64,000 nt of DNA from Armatimonadota bacterium (GTDB lineage: Bacteria > Armatimonadota > Fimbriimonadia > Fimbriimonadales > Fimbriimonadaceae): the NCBI GenBank assembly GCA_025360125.1, contig JANYCU010000018.1, positions 1 through 64,000 on the forward strand, read 5' to 3'. Shown here piece after piece: positions 15,516 through 24,801 of this stretch; the first letter of the stretch is position 1, and every line of letters begins with the position of its first letter. Made by a program: the position numbers and the translations under genes. The notes under the pieces were generated by a model, which ran no database searches, was not told the DNA's origin, and worked only from the letters and a program-made list of their open reading frames with translations.

Positions 15516-16872
15516 TTCTACTTCTTCTGACGTTGCCCGACGAAAAGGGTTACCTCCGAAAGGAGCAAAACGACGGAGAAAATTCTCCGAAGTTAGCACC
15601 AAGTTAGAATTCATCGAGGGAATGCGTGCCCTCGCCGCCCTCTATGTCGTCATTGGTCACTTCTGTTCGATGGTGGATGCGAAGTTTCTCGACACGGGAA
15701 AGAGCATCGCGACTCCCTTGCTCAAATCGCTGATGGCGCCGTTTTGGCACGGTCATTTGGCGGTCGCCGCGTTCATTGTCTTGAGCGGATATAGCCTGCA
15801 GTACGGACTATTCCAGAGAGGGGACGGGCGAGTCTATGGCCTAGGGAAATTCTTCAAGCGGAGGGCTATGCGAATTTTGCCCGCCTACTACGCCTGTCTG
15901 GTCATTTCGTACATTGTTTGCCAGTACGTGACCATCCCCCATGGCAACATCGCGCCATTTCGAAACTATGTTCCGATCACCAACGACAGCTTGTGGGCCC
16001 ATATTCTCATGGTTCACAACTGGTCACCCGATTGGATGTATAAGATCAACGGCGTGCTCTGGAGCATCGGAATCGAAGCCCAACTCTATCTACTATTTCC
16101 GTTTCTCATTCTGCTGATGCAAAAGGGAAGTCCCTTGCTACTGCTGGTCACTGTAACGATTCCAACCATTTTGGCGGTCAACTTCGTCCCTGGCGCAGGA
16201 AAAACCTACAGTTGGTTTGCGATTCTGTTCGTTTTCGGAATGATGGCCGCTCACTTCTCCTATCGACCGAGTCTTACTATTGGTCCAAAGGCCAAAACCG
16301 GAATCTTTCTGAGTCTCGTTGGAGCCCTTATCACGATCGGAATTGTAACCTTCAACATCAGCCAAGGAAAAACGACGGCCGCAACGCCCGTTCTGATTTC
16401 CTCCGACATTGCGTTTGGACTGGCTACGGCCACTTTTTTGTATGCGGCAACAGTTGCGCCAGGCTCCCTGCTTGAGCGATTCTTCTCGATGAAATGGCTC
16501 GTAAAGATCGGAATTTTTAGCTACAGTCTGTACTTGCTTCACCATCCGCTTTTACAAGTGTTCTATGTAAACAAACCTGCGACAATTCTCGGATCGGAAA
16601 ATACGATGATCTACCTGCTCGTGGTAGCTTTGCCGTCGATCATCCTGATTAGTTGGCTATTCTCACAAATTTTCGAGCGGCCGTTTGTCAAGTCGAGGCT
16701 TCCAATGGGAGTAGCGGCAGAGGCAGCCGTAGCTTCTATTGCATTGCCGCTCAAAGCGATCAAAGGTATTTCTTACCGATCCAAAGACTTTGCTTATATG
16801 GCGGGCGAAAAAGAAAAAGAGCCCTTGGGAAAACCCAAGAGCTCTCGAAAGAAACGGGCCAAACTCTACTGA
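15493..16872 (+). CDS. Acyltransferase 3 family (OafA/YrhL-like) membrane protein
   Basis: A 459-residue protein that by family O-acylates cell-surface glycans, taking acyl groups across the inner membrane. AGGAGGAAGC ends just before the ATG at 15493, a strong Shine-Dalgarno. After a basic N-terminal tail comes the signature FIEGMRALAALYVVIGHF, with the conserved histidine of this family, then RRAMRILPAYYACL. About ten membrane segments follow, ending in a cytosolic basic tail. The first 23 bases overlap the start of the divergent PrcB-like gene. The last codons overlap the final gene of the pil operon by 7 bp and contain that operon's likely terminator. Confidence 0.88.
   Translation: MKARDNTISTSSDVARRKGLPPKGAKRRRKFSEVSTKLEFIEGMRALAALYVVIGHFCSMVDAKFLDTGKSIATPLLKSLMAPFWHGHLAVAAFIVLSGYSLQYGLFQRGDGRVYGLGKFFKRRAMRILPAYYACLVISYIVCQYVTIPHGNIAPFRNYVPITNDSLWAHILMVHNWSPDWMYKINGVLWSIGIEAQLYLLFPFLILLMQKGSPLLLLVTVTIPTILAVNFVPGAGKTYSWFAILFVFGMMAAHFSYRPSLTIGPKAKTGIFLSLVGALITIGIVTFNISQGKTTAATPVLISSDIAFGLATATFLYAATVAPGSLLERFFSMKWLVKIGIFSYSLYLLHHPLLQVFYVNKPATILGSENTMIYLLVVALPSIILISWLFSQIFERPFVKSRLPMGVAAEAAVASIALPLKAIKGISYRSKDFAYMAGEKEKEPLGKPKSSRKKRAKLY
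16818..16845 (-). terminator. Intrinsic terminator of pil operon inside acyltransferase CDS
   Basis: On the minus strand GAGCTCTTGGG-TTTT-CCCAAGGGCTC forms a stem with one mismatch and a 4-base loop, followed by TTTTTCTTTTTC. It begins 20 bp past the stop of the last pil-operon gene (16866). On the plus strand the same bases code for the lysine/serine-rich tail of the acyltransferase. Confidence 0.65.
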
Positions 16873-17810
16873 AGAGAGTGGACCGTGAGGACCATTTTCA
16901 GGTCCAAAGATCGCTTTTCAAGATGATACGTAATCTTGACGATGCCAGCTTGGTTGTCGATAGAATCAACTAGCCAATCTGTTCGAGTCGATTGGTACGC
17001 TCGCTGAATTGGAGCGCCCCAAAGCGGACACCAATCGTCGATTGCACTAACGTCTTCAACTGTCTTCATTCGATAGTTTTGACCAATAAATTCATTGGTA
17101 TTTAAGAATCGATTAAAGACATCCCAGTTGTGGACGTATGAATCTGAGTAAACCGTTCTCCACGCGGTGAATGGCGTGGCCGTCGTTGACGTCACCGAAT
17201 TTGAATTCGTTGCCGTAAACGCCGTGGATGTGTCGTAGAAATCGTTGAAGTTGTGAGGAACAAAGCTTGAGTCTAAGTAAGTTCCTAGGCCCGTAAAGTT
17301 TGCTTCACCACCAACGTTTGCCCCGGCGGCAAAGCTCGCTGGTAACCATGTCTTCGTGACCACACCGCAGTCTGCGTTGTTGTCGCGTCGTCCGACCATC
17401 GTAACAGATCCATCAATCTGCTGGATGCCGTAGGTTTCGAGAATTTCAACCTTGTTCTGGCCACCGTTAATCTTATAGCTCAACGTATCCGTGAACTTCA
17501 AGGCAGGTGCTCCTTGGAACGTAACCGCACTTACTTGTCGAATCATCTGACCAGTGACTGGTCCTGATGTTTTCGACTTCAGTTTTGCTTGCTCGTCGTA
17601 ATCTTCTCGAAGCATCGTTCCACCAACGGTGAACTCCCATGTGTCGCCAGCTTTGTACGTTCGAAGTACAGAGCCACCATCAACACCGGGACCCGCAGGG
17701 AACAATGTCTTATCAAGGGGTGGATCGGGAAACCCTGAATTGAGTCCTGAACCTCCACAGCCAACGAGTAAAGTGCCGAGGGCGGCAATCATGAATCTTG
17801 CTTTTGACAT
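16866..17810 (-). CDS. Lipoprotein at the end of the pil operon
   Basis: A 314-residue protein with a lipoprotein signal (ALGTLLVGC, cysteine at about 18) followed by a short glycine/proline linker. The mature part begins LRTYKAGDTWEFTVGGTM and is rich in alternating beta-strand patterns. I recognise no family. AGGAGG precedes the ATG at good spacing and the gene starts two bases after the upstream stop, so it belongs to the pil transcript. A role at the outer-membrane end of the pilus machine is inferred only from position. Confidence 0.8.
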   Translation of the reverse strand: MSKARFMIAALGTLLVGCGGSGLNSGFPDPPLDKTLFPAGPGVDGGSVLRTYKAGDTWEFTVGGTMLREDYDEQAKLKSKTSGPVTGQMIRQVSAVTFQGAPALKFTDTLSYKINGGQNKVEILETYGIQQIDGSVTMVGRRDNNADCGVVTKTWLPASFAAGANVGGEANFTGLGTYLDSSFVPHNFNDFYDTSTAFTATNSNSVTSTTATPFTAWRTVYSDSYVHNWDVFNRFLNTNEFIGQNYRMKTVEDVSAIDDWCPLWGAPIQRAYQSTRTDWLVDSIDNQAGIVKITYHLEKRSLDLKMVLTVHSLQ

Positions 17811-17812
17811 TT

Positions 17813-18247
17813 TTATCCTCCTGTAGTTCCCGTAGATCCGGTCGAGCCAGTTGACCCTCCGCCCGCTCCACAGTCAAAGCTTCCGCCGTATTGAATTCCG
17901 TTCACGACGTAACTAAAGTTGCTCGATAATCTTCCGCTGCTCATGGTCACAGCACCGCCGATGATCATGTTTCCGCCTGCGGTAAAACTTCCGATTCCGG
18001 TAAGGTGGCCATTTTTGTCAATTTGGCCCCCCAACGATCCCGAAGTGAATTTGTTGGCAATCGTTCCGGTGAAACTGCCGTCAGCCGTGACGATTAGGGT
18101 TACAGCCCCGCCATCATTCGCATCAGAACTGCTCCATGATCCGGTCCAAGACCCTTGGTATAGGCTCGAAAGGTGACTTGTGTCCCCTGCACCACCGCAG
18201 CCAACGACGAGTCCAGCGAGAATCGCGACTAATCCATATTTTCTCAT
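17813..18247 (-). CDS. Small glycine/serine-rich lipoprotein in pil operon
   Basis: A 144-residue protein with lipobox AGLVVGC (cysteine at 17). The mature region reads YQGSWTGSWSS, then DGSFTGTIAN, GSLGGQIDKNGHLTGIGSF, repeated short beta-hairpin motifs of the kind seen in small secreted beta-sandwich proteins. It ends in a low-complexity GSTGSTGSTGTTGG tail. Shine-Dalgarno GAGGATAACC overlaps the pilQ stop. The family is not known. Confidence 0.75.
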   Translation of the reverse strand: MRKYGLVAILAGLVVGCGGAGDTSHLSSLYQGSWTGSWSSSDANDGGAVTLIVTADGSFTGTIANKFTSGSLGGQIDKNGHLTGIGSFTAGGNMIIGGAVTMSSGRLSSNFSYVVNGIQYGGSFDCGAGGGSTGSTGSTGTTGG

Positions 18248-18249
18248 GG

Positions 18250-21138
18250 TTATCCTCGTCCTCCTGGCAATCCAGTTTTATGTTTCATGATGTCTGAGTC
18301 CTTATTCATCGGCAAAGCCTTTGCCTGATCTGGTCCGACTACCTTTGCTGTCACGAAGATCACGAGTTCGGTTTTAATCTTGTCTTTGGTCGTTCTTCGG
18401 AAGAATTGACCAACGATCGGGAGGTCTTTGAGAATGGGTAGGCCGCTCAATTCAACAACATCTTGTTGCTGCATCAGGCCACCAATCGCAAAGGTTTCGC
18501 CGCCCTTCATCGTAATCGTGTTTTGCGCGGTTCGTTCGCTTGTCTGAGGCAATTCACCACCAATCTGAGGGACCGTTTTGAAGCCTTTGAGATAGGTAAT
18601 CGCCGTTCTAATGTCGAGGTTGAGCGTATCGTCTTTACCGATTCGAGGGAAGCAGACAAGGCGTACTCCTGCTCGAACGACGCCAGTTGTGACGCTTGGC
18701 CCGTTTTGGCTACTGATGATTGACTCAACGTATCGAATCGCATCTCCAACAAAAACTTCGCTTTCTCGTCCGTCATTGCAAAGAATGTTCGGTCGGGAAA
18801 TCAAGTTGGTTCCGTTCGAGATCGAGTCGAGGCTGGCTCCGACATCTCCCGAGATGTCTTTGCCTTGTATGGTTGCGCCAATCGTGTTTGACGGTGACGT
18901 TTGGGCATTATTGAGACTGATGGTCTTGATCGCACCGCTCGTAAAGAGCTTCCAATCAATACCGAGTTTAAGCATTTCCTCTCGGCTCAGTTCCATGACT
19001 CTCATTTCCAGCGCAACTTGCTTAGGAGCGACGTCGGTGGTTCGAATGAGGTCCAAAGCGTTTTGTACTTGTGCTTTTGAACCCTTCAAGATGAGGCGCA
19101 TCGGAAATGCAGTTTTCTCAAAGCTTTCGAATGGCAGGGTAATTCCTGAATCAGCCATATCCTTCGAAACCTTTGTCTCACCCGTTTGCCCAGCCTGTTG
19201 GCTGCCTTGCTGTTGTTGACCCTGACTACCATTACCACCTTGCGTACCGCCTCCTTGAGGGGCAGGTTGGTTGGTACCACGTTGTTCGCTCTGCGTTCGC
19301 ATTGCGTCTGGTACATAGGTCTGCGAGTTCATAACTCCACTAGGAGCGATGACGCAGGTTATCCCTGGTACTTGGGCGACAATAAATTCTCGAACTGATC
19401 GAGGATCAGAGTATTGCAAGTCAACAACTTGAATCTCTCGTGTCTCGGCAGATTCTTCTCCGTCGAGTTGGCCAAGAGCCTTCACAACATTTTGAACCTC
19501 ATCGTCCCGACCTTTGACAATAATTGCCTGTCGAGAAATGCTTCCCGTTGGGGTCGATCGAAGCTCTACGTTACCGATTGTTGATTTACCTTTTCCGGCC
19601 AATGCATCAACTAAGTCAGATGCCGATCCACCGTGAACAAAGTACGTTGTGAGTACTTGGCTATTAGTGGAAGGAACTTTCACTCCGAGCGCACGACAGA
19701 TATCTCGATCGATTCCCTGAACCAGTTGCTCGACCTCGTCGAGGCGGCCCGGAGAACCAATTAACATGACGTAGGCATCGCTCGAAGCTTCAGTAGTCTG
19801 AGTTGCGATGTTTGTGCCGTTCTTGTCATCATCCTTCTTGTCTTGGGCGCCAACTTTTTGGGAAGCGCTAACGGTTGACTTTTCGGATGGAAGGACAAGT
19901 TCAAATCGACCAAATGCATTCTCGGAGGAAACTGATTTGAGAACTGCTACCTTGATCTGATTTCCTTGGCCACTAAAGATCGGAACAACTCGCGAAAGAG
20001 TCATCTCTTCTTGAGCGCCTTGAACACTTCGCATTGTTTCAAGAAACTTTGCGGGTGAAGTGACGACGAAAGTCCGGCCAATTTGGGCAAATCGAAGACC
20101 AGCCAACGATGTGACAAGATTCAACGACTCCTTGATCGACACATTTTCGACCTTAATCGAAAGCTTGCCTGTAACGTCTGGTGACGTTACGATGTTCGCG
20201 TTGGTTTGTCGGGCTAATGACTTGAGAATCTGAACGACGTCGGTATTGACGAAATCCAAAGACACCAAGCTTTCTTTAACCTTGACACTTCCGGTAGAAG
20301 CGATTGCATCAGCTATCGGAGACTTAACTTCTGGCAAAGGTTTGGTGACCGCAACCGCTGGTTTCTTATCTGCTGATTTCTTGTCAGCTGGCTTCGGCAC
20401 AGTAGCTTTGACAATCGTTACCTTCTTTTCGGAAGTTGACTTTACGATAGTCTTCTTTTCTTTAGACTTCGTTGGAGTGACGCTACTAAATGGCTGAGCC
20501 GCTACGATGGATGAAATCGTGGCTTTTGGAAGTGCCGTGGTGATTGCGCCTGGCAATCTCTTAAGCGTATTTTGCGAGTTAACCGTTGGCTTGCTTTCAA
20601 CTGTTGGCTGATTCTGAAATTCCAACATCATCGATGTCGGAATTGTTTGGAACGCAGTCAAGAACATGTTATGAGCCAACCCAAAGTGAGTTCCCACTTC
20701 GGCTTTTTGTGTGCGATCTGGATTCTGTGAAGCGGCCTTGGTGGCAAGCTTCATGTCACTCGCTTCAAATGAAACTTTAAACCCATTGTCGACCTTCACA
20801 ATCGAAGCGTTGACACCCTTCGTAAATGTGAAAACAAACTTGGTTTTCGGACTCTTTGAATCGGGTTTTGATGTTTGAACGGTTTGAAGTCCATTCATCC
20901 ACACCTGAATCTTCTCTTGCTTTCCAGAGAATGGGGCGTCGAATTCAAGAGTGTAAACTTTATCTGATGTTTCGAAATTTGCCTTAGGACTATTCAATCC
21001 TGATCCTTGGATCAGAACCTCAACTCCGTTTGGTTGCTTCGAGACCGAGATTCCGTTAACACGACCTTGAGCAGCAACCATTGCGGTTGCCACAACAAAG
21101 AGCCCACTCAGGGCCACTCGTATCTTTTTATTTTGCAT
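18250..21138 (-). CDS. pilQ: Type IV pilus secretin PilQ
   Basis: A 962-residue outer-membrane secretin through which the pilus exits. The frame is open six codons further up, but GGAGG lies 8 bases before the ATG at 21138, which decides the start. Order of parts: signal peptide (VALSGLFVVATAMVAAQG), an AMIN-like domain (about 25-130), a lysine/serine linker, an STN/N0 domain (VNTDVVQILKSLARQTNANI), two N1/N3-type KH-like modules, a low-complexity G/Q stretch, and the secretin domain (about 680-930) with VALEMRVMELSREEMLKLGIDW and FAIGGLMQQQDV. The gene overlaps pilP by 11 bp. Confidence 0.92.
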   Translation of the reverse strand: MQNKKIRVALSGLFVVATAMVAAQGRVNGISVSKQPNGVEVLIQGSGLNSPKANFETSDKVYTLEFDAPFSGKQEKIQVWMNGLQTVQTSKPDSKSPKTKFVFTFTKGVNASIVKVDNGFKVSFEASDMKLATKAASQNPDRTQKAEVGTHFGLAHNMFLTAFQTIPTSMMLEFQNQPTVESKPTVNSQNTLKRLPGAITTALPKATISSIVAAQPFSSVTPTKSKEKKTIVKSTSEKKVTIVKATVPKPADKKSADKKPAVAVTKPLPEVKSPIADAIASTGSVKVKESLVSLDFVNTDVVQILKSLARQTNANIVTSPDVTGKLSIKVENVSIKESLNLVTSLAGLRFAQIGRTFVVTSPAKFLETMRSVQGAQEEMTLSRVVPIFSGQGNQIKVAVLKSVSSENAFGRFELVLPSEKSTVSASQKVGAQDKKDDDKNGTNIATQTTEASSDAYVMLIGSPGRLDEVEQLVQGIDRDICRALGVKVPSTNSQVLTTYFVHGGSASDLVDALAGKGKSTIGNVELRSTPTGSISRQAIIVKGRDDEVQNVVKALGQLDGEESAETREIQVVDLQYSDPRSVREFIVAQVPGITCVIAPSGVMNSQTYVPDAMRTQSEQRGTNQPAPQGGGTQGGNGSQGQQQQGSQQAGQTGETKVSKDMADSGITLPFESFEKTAFPMRLILKGSKAQVQNALDLIRTTDVAPKQVALEMRVMELSREEMLKLGIDWKLFTSGAIKTISLNNAQTSPSNTIGATIQGKDISGDVGASLDSISNGTNLISRPNILCNDGRESEVFVGDAIRYVESIISSQNGPSVTTGVVRAGVRLVCFPRIGKDDTLNLDIRTAITYLKGFKTVPQIGGELPQTSERTAQNTITMKGGETFAIGGLMQQQDVVELSGLPILKDLPIVGQFFRRTTKDKIKTELVIFVTAKVVGPDQAKALPMNKDSDIMKHKTGLPGGRG

Positions 21139-21727
21139 TTGGGTTTCCTCCGACATTGAAGGTCAATGTCTCTGCGTTAAACTTGACGCGAACTGTATCG
21201 CGTGTAATGTTGGTAATGGTCGCGCTTGGGCCAATTCCTTGGCCGACTTCGACGAGTTGCTGATTGCCTTTGCCGTCATCAAAAACTGCCATCGGATGAG
21301 CTCCGTTGACAATCCCGATAAGGGTGTAGCCAAAAACAGGTTTTGGTGGAGCAAGGGGAGTTGTTGTTCCCTTTTCAAAAGGAAATGGAATTGGTCCGTC
21401 ACCACTGGTTACCCCTGTGAGCGCATCTTTGCCTGGCTTATTGAGGGGATGAGCCACAACCGGATCTTTCGGCTTTTCTGCTGGCTGCGGAATGCTGCCC
21501 GAGACGAACGAAGCCGTCTCAAACGGATCCTTGGCTGGCAATGGATCAAAAGGATATTTCTTTATTGGCTTTGCATCCTTTTCCCCTTCCGTGCCTGGCT
21601 TGACAACTTTTGGACCAGATGGTGCCGGGGCAGCATCGGGTTTTCGCATGACTTGGAACGCGCCGACACAAAGGATGAGGCCGACGAGAACTCCGACTAC
21701 GACTAACTGTTTCTTATCACGATTCAT
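21128..21727 (-). CDS. pilP: Type IV pilus PilP-like protein
   Basis: A 199-residue protein with one N-terminal membrane helix (VVVGVLVGLILCVGAFQVM), a long proline-rich linker (about 28-130), and a small C-terminal beta domain that starts FGYTLIGIVNG and includes LVEVGQGIGPSATITNITRDTV. This layout fits PilP or a GspC-like link between the inner-membrane PilMNO complex and the secretin; canonical PilP is a lipoprotein, but here the helix seems to be the anchor. GGAGG precedes the ATG; the start overlaps the pilO stop by 11 bp. Confidence 0.8.
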   Translation of the reverse strand: MNRDKKQLVVVGVLVGLILCVGAFQVMRKPDAAPAPSGPKVVKPGTEGEKDAKPIKKYPFDPLPAKDPFETASFVSGSIPQPAEKPKDPVVAHPLNKPGKDALTGVTSGDGPIPFPFEKGTTTPLAPPKPVFGYTLIGIVNGAHPMAVFDDGKGNQQLVEVGQGIGPSATITNITRDTVRVKFNAETLTFNVGGNPNAK

Positions 21728-22361
21728 GTTTGCCTCCGACTTTGGTTGCGGCTGCTGTCTTGGTTTCCTTGGAATCTTTCTTGTCGTCCTTAAACGCGTA
21801 CGCTCTCAACTCAAGCTCGAGTTCGAGGATTGGTTTGCCGTACTTCTTCGCGTTGTTGTCAGCGTGAGGCGACAAGGAAACGGTTCGTACCGCGACGATC
21901 TTAGGAAAGACCTTGAGGGCCTCCAAGAACTTCAGTGAGTTCTCGTAGGTTCCACGACCTTTGACATTGATATTCTGCTCTTGGTAAGCCGATTTGCGCT
22001 TGTCTTCTTCCTTATCCTTTCCGGGTGTAACCGGAGTGACCAGGGGCGTCACTTGGGTAATTTCGAGGTTGTTTTTCTTTCCAAATTGTTCGAGTTCTTT
22101 CAACATCGTTGGAATGTATGCAAAGTCTTGAACACCCGCTTCAAGGTGGACGAGTTTGAACTTCAGGTCTTCGACCTTCTTTTTCGAATCCTCAAGCTCT
22201 TTCAGAACTGTCTTTTCATCTCGCACTTCTTTCTTCAGAGTTTCGATATGCGAGGTCTGGCTCGAAATGGAAGAGTTTGTCATCCACATCAGTCCAGAAC
22301 CAGCAAAAACAACAACTCCGGTCAGAGCATAAAAGCTCTTTGGGGTTAGGTTTAGCTTCAT
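21717..22361 (-). CDS. pilO: Type IV pilus inner-membrane protein PilO
   Basis: A 214-residue bitopic protein: short cytosolic start, membrane helix (YALTGVVVFAGSGLMWMT), a long coiled coil (about 33-75, with LKKEVRDEKTVLKELEDSKK) and a ferredoxin-like C-terminal domain (INVKGRGTYENSLKFLEAL). This is the PilO arrangement; it pairs with PilN to form the alignment complex. ATGA overlap with pilN and AGGAG before the ATG show coupling. Confidence 0.88.
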   Translation of the reverse strand: MKLNLTPKSFYALTGVVVFAGSGLMWMTNSSISSQTSHIETLKKEVRDEKTVLKELEDSKKKVEDLKFKLVHLEAGVQDFAYIPTMLKELEQFGKKNNLEITQVTPLVTPVTPGKDKEEDKRKSAYQEQNINVKGRGTYENSLKFLEALKVFPKIVAVRTVSLSPHADNNAKKYGKPILELELELRAYAFKDDKKDSKETKTAAATKVGGKHES

Positions 22362-22963
22362 ATCTTCTCCTCTTTGTCCATGTTGATGGCCTTCTTTTTC
22401 TTCTCTGCGGTGTCGACGATGTCGCCACCCATTTCGAATTCAATTCCAGAAACCTTTTCGAAAAGCTTTTCTTGGGATCCAACCAAACTCACCCCTTCAA
22501 GATCGAATGAGTTTTGGGTTCTCATCATCATTTGCCCCACGTCCGTCTGGGTTCGTCCCACGCCGTTAAACGTGATGTGAATTGGCTTTTCGGGGTCTGG
22601 GGCGGCTGATCTGAAGGATGTCAACCACACGTCGTTAGGCGTATTGACCGACAAGTGCCCCATCAGATTTGCCCATCGGTTCGTGAGTACTCTGGCTTTT
22701 TCGAGAGTTTGCAGTTTGGGGTCAAGATTTGATTCCTCTTTCTTAAAAGCATCGATCTGCTCCTGAAGTGGCTTCATTTTCTTTATCTTCTTCTCGATTT
22801 CATTTTGTTGGCCATTGAGACCGACACCCTGAGCGATAAGCGCAAAGTAGGAAAGCCCAATGATTGATGCAGCTCCGATGAAGGTGTACTTACTAATTCG
22901 TAGCTGGCTGCCTTCTCGCTTTTTCGATAGAATCTGCGTTTCAATTAAGTTAATTAATGGCAT
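22358..22963 (-). CDS. pilN: Type IV pilus inner-membrane protein PilN
   Basis: A 201-residue bitopic protein. The N-terminus reads MPLINLIETQ, the PilM-binding motif of PilN (INLLP-like), followed by a membrane helix (FIGAASIIGLSYFALIAQG), a coiled coil with KKIKKMKPLQEQIDAF, and a C-terminal domain with PNDVWLTSFRS and HITFNGVGRTQTDVGQMM. AAGGAGAA before the ATG is a good Shine-Dalgarno, 11 bp after the pilM stop. Confidence 0.88.
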   Translation of the reverse strand: MPLINLIETQILSKKREGSQLRISKYTFIGAASIIGLSYFALIAQGVGLNGQQNEIEKKIKKMKPLQEQIDAFKKEESNLDPKLQTLEKARVLTNRWANLMGHLSVNTPNDVWLTSFRSAAPDPEKPIHITFNGVGRTQTDVGQMMMRTQNSFDLEGVSLVGSQEKLFEKVSGIEFEMGGDIVDTAEKKKKAINMDKEEKI

Positions 22964-22974
22964 CGTTTTTCTCC

Positions 22975-24048
22975 TTAAGCTGCGCTGAGCATGGGCCTCA
23001 TTGCCAATCCGGTTGCGACGGCGAGATCAACGCCTGACCCAGTGATTCCGCCAAATTGAGTAACGATCGGATTGTCAAATACTCCAATGGTCGTGACCGG
23101 AATTCCGAGCTTGGCTTGAATGTACTGATCGAGCCCTTTCAACTTTGCTCCTCCGCCACAGAGATACATTCCGTCGATCTCGGTGCTCCGAGAGGAGTCA
23201 GATGCATGATTCTGGGTTTGAAGGTAATTCATGGATCGTCGCAATTCTCGAATGAGTTCGTCGATTTGGGTGATGATCACTTTTAGGGGCGGACTTTCAG
23301 ATCCACCAGTCAAACATTCACTGAGATCGAGGGCTCGCTTTCCAGCTTCGGCATCAACCGATTCAAGCTTAAATGCGGATTTAAGTCCGTCGGTCCAAGT
23401 GTTTCCGGCCGTCGGCATTGATCGATGCATGACATAAATGCCCGACTCAATCACGCTGACGGTGGTGCTGCTGGCGCCAATGTCCACAAGGATGTAAGTC
23501 TTGGAAGAAGCTTGTTTTGAGGTGTCTGATTCAAGCAAAGCTCGATAGGTTGCGAAAGTTTCGATTTCGACGACCTTTACGTCGAGACCAGCGGCATTGC
23601 AAGTTGCAATGCGCCCATCGACAACATCTTTCGGAGCGGCGGCAAGTAATACGTTCATCTGGCTCTCGCCAAGATTGCCAACCACTTCACCTTCGACGTA
23701 TGACTCTTCGATGGAGCCGGGGACATATCGGCTTGCTTCAAACCGAATAGATTCTCTGAGCATCTGAGTGTTCATCTTTGGGAACGGCACAGAGCGAACA
23801 AATACGGCTCCACCAGAAGCGGCAATAACTGCGTAATGTGCATGGATGTGCGCATCTTTCATGGCCTGTTTGATCGCTAGACCAACCTGCTCCGGATCTC
23901 GGACGAGGCCATCGCGAATGGTATCTACCGGTGTTGCGGTTTCGGCCACCTTGGCAACTCGAACACCAGCAGCAGTTTTCTCTGCCTGCACTATTCGGAT
24001 ATTCATGTGCCCAATGTCAATTCCGACGTATGAATTTTTATTCGCCAC
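22975..24048 (-). CDS. pilM: Type IV pilus ATPase-like protein PilM
   Basis: A 357-residue actin-like cytoplasmic protein that binds the PilN N-terminus. GTG start with GGGAGGG seven bases upstream. Phosphate-1 loop VGIDIGHMNIRIVQ, phosphate-2 VDIGASSTTVSVIE and adenosine motif LCGGGAKLKGLDQYI are clear. It opens the operon pilM-N-O-P-Q plus two lipoproteins. The pilin, PilB/PilT motors and PilC are not in the window. Confidence 0.92.
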   Translation of the reverse strand: MANKNSYVGIDIGHMNIRIVQAEKTAAGVRVAKVAETATPVDTIRDGLVRDPEQVGLAIKQAMKDAHIHAHYAVIAASGGAVFVRSVPFPKMNTQMLRESIRFEASRYVPGSIEESYVEGEVVGNLGESQMNVLLAAAPKDVVDGRIATCNAAGLDVKVVEIETFATYRALLESDTSKQASSKTYILVDIGASSTTVSVIESGIYVMHRSMPTAGNTWTDGLKSAFKLESVDAEAGKRALDLSECLTGGSESPPLKVIITQIDELIRELRRSMNYLQTQNHASDSSRSTEIDGMYLCGGGAKLKGLDQYIQAKLGIPVTTIGVFDNPIVTQFGGITGSGVDLAVATGLAMRPMLSAA

Positions 24049-24270
24049 TATTGCCCTCCCTTTTCAAAGCGCAAATTTGCGACTTCCGTGCGTTTCTTTC
24101 GTTTGTTAAACATATCAATCGTCACGCAGTGATGCTATGACCCCGTAAAAATAATAGGGAGACCCGCCAAACTTCCTTAGGTGTATTTGCGGGGGAATTG
24201 CCTATTTCTTTGGGACTTGCGGCGATAGGTTCGTCCGACTGTCGCGTTCTCTGTCATAATCCAGCCTAGG

Positions 24271-24801
24271 ATGGATGCCGTTATCCTTGATGCCGAAGAT
24301 ATCAAACGAACACTGGGTCGGATGGCGCATGAGATTCTTGAAGATAACCAAGGTGCGCAAGACTTAGTTGTTGTTGGAATCATGAAGCGCGGGTATCCGA
24401 TCGCCAAACGCTTAGCCTTCCTGATGACCCAAATTGAAGGGGTCACCGTGCCTTGTGGCAAGCTCGATTCACGCGCATTTCGCGATGATCGTCCGACCAA
24501 ATCGGACGACGAATCCGAGATTCCCTTTGAGGTTTCTGGCAAGCGGGTAATCCTTATCGATGAACTTATTTTTACGGGCCGAACGATTCGAGCTGGACTC
24601 GATGGCCTCATGAAATTTGGACGACCTAGCTCTGTTCGACTTGGCGTTTTGATTGATCGGGGGCACCGCGAGTTGCCAATCCAGCCAGACTATTGTGGGA
24701 AATTTATCGCGACCGAGCGATCAGACCATGTTTTGGTTAAAGTAAAAGAGTTTGAAGGCGAAGACTTGGTCGAACTGAGAACCGGAGGGACAACAGAGTG
24801 A
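24271..24801 (+). CDS. pyrR: Bifunctional PyrR regulator / uracil phosphoribosyltransferase
   Basis: A 176-residue phosphoribosyltransferase-fold protein. The PRPP-binding loop VILIDELIFTGRTIRAGLDGL (110-130) is the PyrR form, and LVVVGIMKRGYPIAKRL matches its substrate-side strand. It heads the pyrimidine operon and overlaps pyrB by 4 bp. Family members bind pyr mRNA or work as UPRTases; no PyrR-type anti-antiterminator is apparent in the 222-bp gap upstream. A CATAAT box stands 10 bases before the ATG, implying at most a very short leader. Confidence 0.92.
   Translation: MDAVILDAEDIKRTLGRMAHEILEDNQGAQDLVVVGIMKRGYPIAKRLAFLMTQIEGVTVPCGKLDSRAFRDDRPTKSDDESEIPFEVSGKRVILIDELIFTGRTIRAGLDGLMKFGRPSSVRLGVLIDRGHRELPIQPDYCGKFIATERSDHVLVKVKEFEGEDLVELRTGGTTE

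Noticed and set aside
24049-24270. PyrR attenuator or riboswitch upstream of pyrR
   Set aside because: No PyrR binding-loop consensus or terminator/antiterminator pair was found.
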